64,000 nucleotides of DNA from Nocardioides mangrovi (lineage in GTDB: Bacteria > Actinomycetota > Actinomycetes > Propionibacteriales > Nocardioidaceae). The notes beneath the pieces were generated by a model. The model ran no database searches. It saw only the letters and a list, made by a program, of their open reading frames with translations, and was not told the origin of the DNA. How positions within the stretch are numbered: position 1 is the stretch's first letter; each line of letters opens with the position of its first letter. The stretch spans positions 1-64,000 of the forward strand of contig NZ_JAIQZJ010000014.1 of NCBI RefSeq assembly GCF_020073815.1, given 5' to 3'. Shown here piece by piece: positions 44,570-52,000 of the stretch. A program made the translations under genes and the position numbers.

Positions 44570-45652
44570 TCAGGCGCGCGGCCGGTACACCCGCACCGTG
44601 GTCGACACGTGCTCGAGGCGCACCGTGTGCGACCCGTCCTGCTGGAGGTAGGCGCGCACCTTCGGCGGGTCGAGGAAGGTCGCCTTCAGATGGTCGCCGA
44701 CGACGCGCGCGAGCCACCGCTGCTGCTCACCCGGGCGCGGACGTCGATCGCGGGCGCAGCCCGGCTCCGACGCCGTGGCGTCGTCGTGGTGCAGCGCGAC
44801 CACGGTCCGGTTGAACCAGTTGTGGTTGGCACGCCGCGCTGTCAGCAGCACCATGGGCGTGGTGCGCTGGTCCGCGCGGGACCGCTCGACGTACGTCGCC
44901 CCGGTGTCGCCGGTGTCGCCGTCGCAGGTGCCGACGGTGACGGTCGTCGGGATGTCGGGCAGGTGCCAGCCGCCGTCGTACGGCGCGGCGAGGAAGAGCG
45001 ACCGGACCTCGGGGTGGCTCTTGGCCCAGCGCACGCTGTTGAAGCCACCACGCGAGTGACCGACGAGCGCGATGCGCTGGGTGTCGACCTTGCCGGTGAG
45101 GTCGACTCCGAACTGGTCGGCCGGCGCGGTCCCGTCGGAGCTGGCCTGGAGCTCCTGCAGGATCGTCGAGACGATGTCGGAGTAGCGCCGCCGCTCGTTG
45201 AGCTCCCCCCACCCGAACGTGTACGCCGCGTTGACGTCGGGTGCGACGGCGACGACGCCGAGCTGCGCGAGCCGACGGCCGAGGTAACCCAGCCCGAGGT
45301 CGTTGCGCTGCTCGCGCTGCCAGCACGGCCACTCGGTCGCGAGGTCGATCTCCCGGCAGCCGTCACCGTGTGCGCCGTGGCTGATGACCACGACCGGGTA
45401 GGGGCCCGGTCCCGTCGGCACCGAGATGGATCCCCAGAGCCGGATCGGCACCTTCGCGAACGCGCCCTCGCCGGCCTGGTCGAAGTGGCGGACGCCCAGG
45501 TCGTAGTCGGCCGTGGTCACCGCGACCGTGGCCCATCGAGCCGCGGTGGTCGGCCGCGGCGCCGCCGCGCTCGGTGCGAGGGCCGGGCCGAGCGTGACGA
45601 CGGCGACGAGGCTTGCGACGAGGGTCGCGACGGCGTGGGCTCGGGCGCGCAT
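44570..45652 (-). CDS. secreted alpha/beta hydrolase
   Basis: This 360-residue enzyme has a clear signal peptide (residues about 1-31, ending ALAPSAAA). PVVVISHGAHGDGC at 86-99 forms the oxyanion-hole region, and ALVGHSRGGFNSVRW holds the nucleophile S200 in GHSRGG. A late His occurs in the DGSHTVRLEH segment. The layout is like platelet-activating-factor acetylhydrolase/dienelactone-type secreted lipases of actinobacteria. Several Cys suggest disulfides. The start ATG 45652 lies six bases after GATGCT on the minus strand. Substrate unknown. Confidence 0.75.
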   Translation of the reverse strand: MRARAHAVATLVASLVAVVTLGPALAPSAAAPRPTTAARWATVAVTTADYDLGVRHFDQAGEGAFAKVPIRLWGSISVPTGPGPYPVVVISHGAHGDGCREIDLATEWPCWQREQRNDLGLGYLGRRLAQLGVVAVAPDVNAAYTFGWGELNERRRYSDIVSTILQELQASSDGTAPADQFGVDLTGKVDTQRIALVGHSRGGFNSVRWAKSHPEVRSLFLAAPYDGGWHLPDIPTTVTVGTCDGDTGDTGATYVERSRADQRTTPMVLLTARRANHNWFNRTVVALHHDDATASEPGCARDRRPRPGEQQRWLARVVGDHLKATFLDPPKVRAYLQQDGSHTVRLEHVSTTVRVYRPRA

Positions 45653-45726
45653 GCGTCCAGCATCGCCCGGGGCGACCGCTCGGATGGTCGTACTTCTCGG
45701 GTGAACCGGGGGCCCGGGAAGGGACC

Positions 45727-45732
45727 TAGCCT
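45727..45732 (+). promoter_or_regulatory. -10 box of the ABC transporter promoter
   Basis: TAGCCT lies 34 bases before the ATG at 45767, which has a strong ribosome site (GGAGGA, 45757-45762). Unlike most promoters here this message would have a normal leader. Confidence 0.4.
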
Positions 45733-45766
45733 CGGGAGCACTCGTCCCCGATCCGTGGAGGATCCG

Positions 45767-46516
45767 ATGCCGTCAGCGTCCGCCCCGCCCGTCTCGACGG
45801 CAGCCCGAGCCGTCGACGCACGCAAGACGTACGGCGCGGGGGAGGCGGCCGTCCACGCGCTCGCGGGCGTCACGGTGTCGTTCCCCGAGCGTGAGTTCAC
45901 CGCGATCATGGGGCCGTCGGGCTCGGGGAAGAGCACGCTGATGCAGTGCGTCGCCGGGCTGGACCGACTGACCTCGGGGTCGGCCTACATCGGCGACACC
46001 GACATCTCGCAGCTGAACAAGACGCAACTCACGCTGCTGCGGCGGGACCGGCTCGGCTTCATCTTCCAGCAGTACAACCTGATCCCGTCGCTGACGGCGC
46101 GGGAGAACATCCTGCTGCCGATGACGCTGGCGGGGACCAGGCCGGATCCCGAGTGGTTCGACACCATCGTGCGCACGGTCGGCATGGGGGATCGTCTGGG
46201 CAACCTGCCCAGCGAGCTGTCCGGCGGCCAGCAGCAGCGGGTGGCGGTCGCGCGGGCGCTGGTGCCCAGGCCCGACATCGTCTTCGCCGACGAGCCGACC
46301 GGTGCCCTCGACTCCCGCACCGGCATCGAGATCCTCAGCTTCATGCGCCGGGCCGTCGACGAGACCGGCCAGACGATCGTGATGGTGACCCACGACCCGC
46401 ACGCCGCGTCGTACGCCAACACGGTCCTGTTCCTGGAGGACGGGCAGATCGTCGACTCGATGGAGGCCCCGACCGCCGACCGGGTGCTGGACCGGATGAA
46501 GCGGTTCGAGGGCTGA
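45767..46516 (+). CDS. MacB-type ABC transporter ATP-binding protein
   Basis: This 249-residue ATPase is of the LolD/MacB class. Walker A is GPSGSGKST at 49-57, the Q-loop region FIFQQYNLIPSLTARENI, the signature LSGGQQQRVAVARAL, Walker B IVFADEPTGALD and the H-loop MVTHDPHAA. It is followed seven bases later by an FtsX-type permease, so the pair forms one mechanotransmission-type ABC system rather than an importer. Such pairs export peptides or act on cell-envelope processes. The actual substrate is unknown. Confidence 0.88.
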   Translation: MPSASAPPVSTAARAVDARKTYGAGEAAVHALAGVTVSFPEREFTAIMGPSGSGKSTLMQCVAGLDRLTSGSAYIGDTDISQLNKTQLTLLRRDRLGFIFQQYNLIPSLTARENILLPMTLAGTRPDPEWFDTIVRTVGMGDRLGNLPSELSGGQQQRVAVARALVPRPDIVFADEPTGALDSRTGIEILSFMRRAVDETGQTIVMVTHDPHAASYANTVLFLEDGQIVDSMEAPTADRVLDRMKRFEG

Positions 46517-46523
46517 GGCCCCG

Positions 46524-49079
46524 ATGCTGAGGCTCGTCCTGAGCAGCGTCCGGCACAACGCCGGGCGCTACCTGGCGACGCTGGTCGCGATCGTCACCGG
46601 CGTCGGCTTCTACACCGCCGTCGGGTTCATCTCCGACCGCGTCATCGACTCCCTCGAGGGCAACGTCGACGCGCAGTACGGCAACGTCGACGTCGCCGTC
46701 ATCCCCGAGGACCCGACCACCGCCGAGGGTGCCGCCCACGACCCCGCCGAGCTGCGGATCTCGCAGGACTCCGTCGACCGGCTGCTGGCGCTCCCCGGCA
46801 TCGAGGGGGGCGCCGGCATCCTCACCGGGTCGGTCGCCTTCCTCGGCGACGACGGTCGGGCCTTCGCGACGGGTGCGACGGGTCGGCTGTGGGTGACCGA
46901 CCCGGACCTCGACCCCCTGCAGGTCGACTCGGGTGAGGCGCCGACCCGCTCGGGGCAGATCGCGGTTGATCGCGGCCTCGCCGACGACGAGGGACTCGAG
47001 GTCGGCGACGACGTCACGCTGCTCACCCTGGCCGGCAAGGAGCCGGCGACGATCGTGGGCATCACGTCCTTCGGCGACAGCGACGCCCTCGACGACGGCG
47101 GCACGGTGTCGATCTCCGAGGCCGACGCGTTCGACTGGCTCAACTCCGGCCAGCACGAGTACGAGACCTACTACCTCCGCGGCTCCGGTGACCAGCAGGA
47201 CCTCGTCGACGAGGCTGACGCCGTCGTGCCCTCGGGCTTCCGGGCTCAGACCGGCGACGACTTCCGTGACGACCAGCGCGAGACGGCCGGTACCTTCGGC
47301 AACACCCTGAAGAAGGGGCTCCAGGCCTTCGCGATCCTCGCGCTCCTGGTCGGTGGCTTCGTCATCTACAACACATTCAGCGTCATCGTCGCCCAGCGGC
47401 TCCGCGAGCTCGCGGTGCTGGCCGCCATCGGGGCGACGCCCCGACAGCTCAAGCGGTCGTTGCGCCTCGAGGGTCTGGCGATCGGGGTCGTCGGCTCGGT
47501 GCTCGGGGTCGTGGCCGGCTTCGTGCTCACCCTGCTGCTCGACCTGGTGCTCCGCGTCACCGGCAACTCGCTGCCCGGGAGCGGCACCACGATCGGCGTC
47601 GCCAACGTGGTCGGCGGGCTGGTGCTCGGCACCGTCATCACCGTGCTCTCGGTGATGATCCCTGCCCGCCGGGCGGCCCGGACCGAGCCCATCGAGGCGA
47701 TGCGGGACGCCGCGGTCGAGTCGAACCGGCTGGGCCGCACCCGCGGCCTGATCTGCCTGGCGCTCGTGGTGCTCGGGCTCGCCGCGACCCTGGTCGGCAC
47801 GGGGATCGCGACCATCGGCCTCGGCCTGCTCGCCTTCATGGCCGGCGTGTTCGTCGGGGCGCCGTACATCGCGAAGGGCGGAGCCCGACTGTCCCGCCCC
47901 CTGCTCGAGCGTGTCGGGATGGAGGGCCGGCTGGCCGTCGACAACTCGATCCGCAACCCCAAGCGCACCGCGACGACCGCCAACGCCCTGCTCATCGGCG
48001 TCTTCCTCGTGACCCTGGTCGCGGTGGCCGGCAACAGCATGAAGGACTTCGCCGTCGGCGAGGTCAACAAGCTGCAGTCCGCCGACTACCTGGTCACCAG
48101 CACCGGTGGCACCATCGACCCGACCTTCGTCTCGAAGCTGGAGCAGGTGCCCGACGTCAGCCGGGTGGCGCCCTTCCGGCGGGAGCCCGTCACCATCGAC
48201 GGCGAGGCGACCGTCGTGTCCAGCGGCGACCTCGGCGACCTGACCGCGGTCGCCAACGTGCGAGCGTCAGCCGGCAGCCTGGACGACCTCGGACCGGGGA
48301 AGATCGCCGTCCTCGACACCCGTCCCGAGGCGCAGGGCAGTGCCGTCGAGCTCAGTACCGGGTCGGTGCAGGACCAGCACGTCGACGTCGGCTCCACGGT
48401 GGCGCTCGAGGACAACCGGGGTCACCAGCAGGACTTCACCGTCGTCGCCCTCATCGAGCCCAGCCTCGACTCGGTCCAGGTCGGCTCGCTCCTCGACCCC
48501 GACACCTTCGACTCGCTCTTCGGTCAGGTCGCACCGACGGTCGCCTTCCTCGACGTCGACTCCGGGGCTCAGTCGGAGACCAAGGACGCGATCAACGACC
48601 TCGCCGACCTCCGCCCCGACATCACGGTCCAGGAGGGCAACGCGATCGGGCAGCTGATCGGGACGATCTTCGACTTCCTCATCAAGGCCGTCACCGGCCT
48701 GCTGCTCATGAGCGTCGTGATCGCCCTGATCGGCATCATCAACACCATGTCGCTCTCGATCCTGGAGCGGCGTCGCGAGCTGGGGCTGCTGCGGATCATC
48801 GGGATGACCGACAACCGGGTACGCCGCATGGTCACGCTGGAGTCGGCCCTCATCGCGTTCCTCGGGACGCTGAGCGGCCTGATCTCCGGCCTCGTCGTCG
48901 CGCTCGCGCTCGTGCTGTCGATCAACCGCCTGAGCGAGGCGACGATCTCGCCCAGCGTCCCCTACCTCGAGCTGGTCGGCATCCTGGTGCTGGGCGTGGC
49001 GCTCGGTGTCCTGGCCGCGCTCGTCCCGGCCCGCCGCTCGACCAGGCTCCCCGTGCTCGACGCGATCGCCGCCGGCTAG
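46524..49079 (+). CDS. FtsX-family ABC transporter permease
   Basis: This 851-residue permease carries an N-terminal helix (about 13-35), a large extracytoplasmic domain (about 40-250), and a first FtsX block with three or four helices (VIYNTFSVIVAQRLRELAVL, about 275-450). A second extracytoplasmic domain (about 490-710) precedes a second FtsX block starting LIKAVTGLLLMSVV and including LGLLRIIGMTDNRVRRMV. The double-FtsX form is common in actinobacteria. Start ATG 46524 lies seven bases after the ATPase gene. No substrate clue. Confidence 0.88.
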   Translation: MLRLVLSSVRHNAGRYLATLVAIVTGVGFYTAVGFISDRVIDSLEGNVDAQYGNVDVAVIPEDPTTAEGAAHDPAELRISQDSVDRLLALPGIEGGAGILTGSVAFLGDDGRAFATGATGRLWVTDPDLDPLQVDSGEAPTRSGQIAVDRGLADDEGLEVGDDVTLLTLAGKEPATIVGITSFGDSDALDDGGTVSISEADAFDWLNSGQHEYETYYLRGSGDQQDLVDEADAVVPSGFRAQTGDDFRDDQRETAGTFGNTLKKGLQAFAILALLVGGFVIYNTFSVIVAQRLRELAVLAAIGATPRQLKRSLRLEGLAIGVVGSVLGVVAGFVLTLLLDLVLRVTGNSLPGSGTTIGVANVVGGLVLGTVITVLSVMIPARRAARTEPIEAMRDAAVESNRLGRTRGLICLALVVLGLAATLVGTGIATIGLGLLAFMAGVFVGAPYIAKGGARLSRPLLERVGMEGRLAVDNSIRNPKRTATTANALLIGVFLVTLVAVAGNSMKDFAVGEVNKLQSADYLVTSTGGTIDPTFVSKLEQVPDVSRVAPFRREPVTIDGEATVVSSGDLGDLTAVANVRASAGSLDDLGPGKIAVLDTRPEAQGSAVELSTGSVQDQHVDVGSTVALEDNRGHQQDFTVVALIEPSLDSVQVGSLLDPDTFDSLFGQVAPTVAFLDVDSGAQSETKDAINDLADLRPDITVQEGNAIGQLIGTIFDFLIKAVTGLLLMSVVIALIGIINTMSLSILERRRELGLLRIIGMTDNRVRRMVTLESALIAFLGTLSGLISGLVVALALVLSINRLSEATISPSVPYLELVGILVLGVALGVLAALVPARRSTRLPVLDAIAAG

Positions 49080-49092
49080 AGGTCGGCGGTCG

Positions 49093-49584
49093 TCAGCGGT
49101 AGTTGGTGAACTGCACCGCGAAGTCGTAGTCCTGCGCCTTCACCAGCGCCTGGACGGCCTGGAGGTCGTCGCGCTTCTTGGACGACACGCGCAGCTCGTC
49201 GCCCTGGATCTGCGCCTTGACGCCCTTGGGGCCCTCGTCGCGGATCAGCTTGGAGATCTTCTTGGCGTTCTCCGAGGAGATGCCCTCCTTGAGCGCGATG
49301 GCGATCTTCGACTGCTGGCCCGACTGGCGGGGCTCGGAGGCGTCGAGGATCTTCAGGCTCTGCTGCCGCTTGACCAGCTTGTCCTTGAAGACGTCGAGGA
49401 CGGCGCTGGCGCGGTCGTCGGCGGAGGCGGAGATCTCGATCGCCTGCTCGCCCTGCCACTCGATGGTGGCGCCGGTGCCCTTGAAGTCGAACCGCGTCGC
49501 GATCTCGCGGGCGGCCTGGCCGAGCGCGTTGTCGACCTCCTGGCGGTCGATCTTGCTGACGATGTCGAACGACGAGTCGGCCAT
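49093..49584 (-). CDS. yajQ: YajQ-family nucleotide-binding protein
   Basis: This 163-residue protein opens with MADSSFDIVSKIDRQEVDNA and shows EIATRFDFKGTGATIEW, the signature of YajQ. A second similar half ends with DDLQAVQALVKAQDYDF. YajQ proteins have two ferredoxin-like folds and have been reported to bind nucleic acids or cyclic di-GMP in some species; the role in this organism is unknown. It converges with the FtsX gene. Its 5' side faces the tRNA promoter. Confidence 0.93.
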   Translation of the reverse strand: MADSSFDIVSKIDRQEVDNALGQAAREIATRFDFKGTGATIEWQGEQAIEISASADDRASAVLDVFKDKLVKRQQSLKILDASEPRQSGQQSKIAIALKEGISSENAKKISKLIRDEGPKGVKAQIQGDELRVSSKKRDDLQAVQALVKAQDYDFAVQFTNYR

Positions 49585-49652
49585 GCGAACTCCCTCTCCG
49601 TGCCGGGTCCCAGGAGGGGCCCCGGCGTTTTCACCTGCGGTTGTGCCTGCGC

Positions 49653-49658
49653 TATTCT
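49653..49658 (+). promoter_or_regulatory. -10 box of the tRNA-Tyr promoter
   Basis: TATTCT, with a TTTCAC/TTCACC-like -35 about 17-18 bases upstream, sits about 47 bases before the tRNA. It is the most A/T-rich promoter of the window, as expected for a strongly expressed stable RNA. Confidence 0.45.
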
Positions 49659-49704
49659 TTCGTCTCGTTGCCGCCGGGCCAAACAGCCGGGCGGAGACAC
49701 CCGA

Positions 49705-49786
49705 GGCAGGTTGCCCGAGCGGCCAATGGGAGCGGACTGTAAATCCGTCGGCTTTGCCTTCGAAGGTTCGAATCCTTCACCTGCCA
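49705..49786 (+). tRNA. tRNA-Tyr (GUA)
   Basis: The acceptor arms GGCAGGT and ACCTGCC (49779-49785) pair perfectly, with discriminator A at 49786. The anticodon GTA is at 49739-49741, in a stem CGGA/TCCG. A long variable arm (GGC-TTT-GCC) identifies a type II tRNA. The T arm GAAGG-TTCGAAT-CCTTC is complete. The CCA end is not encoded. Confidence 0.97.
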
Positions 49787-49798
49787 CACCGGGACGAG

Positions 49799-49826
49799 GG
49801 CCCCGCACAGTCAGCTGTGCGGGGCC
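49799..49826 (+). terminator. strong hairpin terminator after tRNA-Tyr
   Basis: GGCCCCGCACAG (49799-49810) and CTGTGCGGGGCC (49815-49826) form a perfect 12-bp stem with loop TCAG, followed by TTCT. The right arm also encodes the last codons of the convergent alcohol dehydrogenase gene, so the hairpin serves both strands. Confidence 0.85.
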
Positions 49827-51014
49827 TTCTGCATGCCGGGCGCCGTCGACCTCCGCGCCGTCCCGCCCGAGGACGGAGGCAGCGGGTCGCGGCGCAGGAC
49901 GAGCTTTGTGGTCCGGGCGAGGTAGGCCTCGGGCGCGTCCTCCCAGTCGGCGAGGGTGGTCGTGACCTTCTCGGCCGGGAAGCCGGTGCGCGCGACGAAG
50001 TCGAGGACGTCGGGCAGGATCGGGCGCACGTGGGAGACGCCGACGGTGAGGGTGGCGCAGGTGGCGTACATGTCCATGACCGGCAGGGCCGTGTTGGTGC
50101 CCAGGTAGTAGCCGGTGCCGGTGCAGACCCCGCCCGGGGCGAGTGCGCGCAGCGCGGCCCGCAGGCCCGGGCCCTTGGAGGAGGCCTCGACCACGATGTC
50201 GTAGCGTCCGGCGCCGACCCGCGAGCCAGGAGCCGCGCCGTCGGGTGTCGAGCCGGTCGGCGGTCGCGCCGAGTGACTGGGCGATCTCCAGGCGCTCGTC
50301 ACGGGTGTCGACGTAGTCCACGACGGCAGCGCCGTGGGCGACGGCGAGGCCGGCGGCGTACAGGCCGATGCTCTGCCCACCGCCACCGATGACCAGCACC
50401 CGCGCCTCGGGGTGGGACGACAGGTGGGGGACGACGGACCGCCACGCGTCGGAGAGGTTGTCGCTGGCCGCGGCGACGCGGAGCGGGTCGAGCCCGTCGG
50501 GCACTCGCACCAGCATGTGGTCGGCGTAGGGGACCCGCAGCGAGTCCGCGACCATCCCGCCCCACGGCCCTGAGGCGGGGCCGAAGCCGAATGCAGCCAG
50601 CGTCCCGCCCGGCGAGGTGGTGACGGTGGTGGTGCACTTCGCGGTCAGACCGCGCCGGCAGTGGTCGCACCCACCGCACGAGACCGCCCACGGGACGACC
50701 ACGACGTCGCCGACCGTCCATGCGGTCACCTCGGATCCGACCGCCGTGACCTGGGCGATCGCCTCGTGGCCGATCGCGAACGGCGCTCGGAAGGGGACGT
50801 CTCCGACGATCGAGGCGACCACGGGGTCGATCAGGCCGACCTTGAGGCCCGCCTGGAGGGGGCGGGAGACGTTGCGGTGCAACGGGAGGGTGTCGCCGTC
50901 GCAGCGGCTGGCCACGAACGGCCGCACCAGCGCATCGGTCGGCGCGACGAGCTCGGGCTCGGGTCGGTCGCGCCACTCGAGCGCGCCGCCACCGACGTAG
51001 GTCAGCTCACGCAC
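49811..51014 (-). pseudogene. zinc-dependent alcohol dehydrogenase, frameshifted
   Basis: From GTG 51014 (ribosome site GGAGGAGG) the frame encodes a medium-chain dehydrogenase. It has a catalytic-zinc Cys in ASRCDGDTLP, FAIGHEAIAQV, the structural zinc motif CGGCDHCRRGLTAKC and the nucleotide-binding VLVIGGGGQSIGLYAAG. After IAQSLGATADRLDT the homology moves to another frame, beginning about PDGAAPGSRVGAGRYDIVV and ending at 49811. The switch lies between 50212 and 50250. The span is one base longer than a multiple of three, so one inserted base explains it, perhaps in the CCC run. Repaired length would be about 400 residues. Recent mutation or sequencing error are both possible. Confidence 0.8.
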
Positions 51015-51034
51015 AGGACCTCCTCCGATGGATA

Positions 51035-51056
51035 TGCTATGCAGCAGAACATAGCA
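51035..51056. promoter_or_regulatory. operator of the TetR-type repressor
   Basis: TGCTATG (51035-51041) and CATAGCA (51050-51056) form a perfect inverted repeat with eight bases between. It lies between the divergent dehydrogenase and TetR genes, the normal place for a TetR autorepression site. Confidence 0.7.
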
Positions 51057-51079
51057 GGACACGAGGAGGGGACGACGCC

Positions 51080-51655
51080 ATGGGGAGTCGCACCGACACC
51101 CGCAGCCGGATGATCGCCAGCGCCGCGCTGCTACTGCGCGAGCACGGCGTGGCCGGCACCACCGTGGCGCGCGTGCTCGACCACTGCCGTGGACCCCGGG
51201 GCTCGGTCGGCTTCCACTTCCCCGGCGGTCGCAGCCAGCTGCTCACCGAGGCGCTGGGCTGGGTCGGCGCCCTGGTCAGCGGTCAGCTCCGGCAGGGCGT
51301 CGACGTCGGGGTCGCCCCCGACGTGCTCTTCCGTGGCATCTGCGAGCACTACCGCACCCAGCTCGAGGAGTCCGGCTACACCGCGGCCTGCCCCGTCTGG
51401 GCCGTCGCGCAGGAGGCGTACGACGATCCCGACCTCGGCCCCGTCGTGGCCCAGGTCCTCGACGACTGGATCACCCTGCTCGCCCGCGCGCTCGGCGACG
51501 CCGGCCATGACAACGCGAGCGCGACCGACACGGCGACGTTGTGCATCGCCACCCTCGAGGGCGCGATCACCATGGCGCGGATCAGGCGCACCACCAGGCC
51601 CATCACCCTCGCCTACGAGGCCATGGCACCCCGGCTCGCACGGCCCCGGGCGTGA
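51080..51655 (+). CDS. TetR-family transcriptional regulator
   Basis: This 191-residue regulator has the TetR helix-turn-helix at residues about 10-55 (RSRMIASAALLLREHGVAG, VARVLDHCRGPRGSVGFHF). The C-terminal domain (CPVWAVAQEAY, and an IATLEGAITMARI helix) resembles the LmrA/YxaF group. ATG 51080 has GGAGGGG upstream. It is divergent from the dehydrogenase and shares a 65-base gap with a perfect palindrome, so it probably represses both genes and responds to a substrate of the dehydrogenase. The ligand is unknown. Confidence 0.88.
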   Translation: MGSRTDTRSRMIASAALLLREHGVAGTTVARVLDHCRGPRGSVGFHFPGGRSQLLTEALGWVGALVSGQLRQGVDVGVAPDVLFRGICEHYRTQLEESGYTAACPVWAVAQEAYDDPDLGPVVAQVLDDWITLLARALGDAGHDNASATDTATLCIATLEGAITMARIRRTTRPITLAYEAMAPRLARPRA

Positions 51656-51672
51656 CCGGCGAGCCCGGGGGG

Positions 51673-51954
51673 TCAACCCGCCGTGGAGGTGTCGTCCGCC
51701 CCGGTCGAGCCGGTGCCTCCCGGTGCCCCGGACGGCGGCGTCCCGTTGCTCGACGGCGGGAAGCCGCTCGTCGACGACTCGTCGCCCGCGAGGGCCGAGC
51801 TCACGGCGTACCCGCCGAAGACGCCGACGACGTGTCCCGCCACCAGGGCACCGACGACGGCGCGGATCCTGAAGGCGCGGTCCCGCCAGGTCGGGCGGCT
51901 CGGGGGAGCGGCGGGGTCCGGGTGGTCGCTGGCCGTGCTGTCGGAGGTGGTCAT
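51673..51954 (-). CDS. small single-helix membrane protein, function unknown
   Basis: This 93-residue protein has a cytoplasmic N-terminus rich in Ser, Asp and Pro, one helix at about 32-54 (VVGALVAGHVVGVFGGYAV), then a Ser/Gly/Pro/Thr-rich tail that is probably outside and unstructured. It starts at ATG 51954. Upstream, kup ends at 52001, so it could be the second gene of that transcript. I do not recognise a family. Confidence 0.5.
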   Translation of the reverse strand: MTTSDSTASDHPDPAAPPSRPTWRDRAFRIRAVVGALVAGHVVGVFGGYAVSSALAGDESSTSGFPPSSNGTPPSGAPGGTGSTGADDTSTAG

Positions 51955-52000
51955 GTCACCGACGGTGCCGGGTGGGGCTGTGCGTCCGTTGTGCGGCGAC

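Noticed and set aside
50212..50250. Programmed frameshift in the alcohol dehydrogenase
   Set aside because: No slippery heptamer with a downstream structure is evident, and the enzyme family is not known to use recoding. A mutation or sequencing error is simpler.
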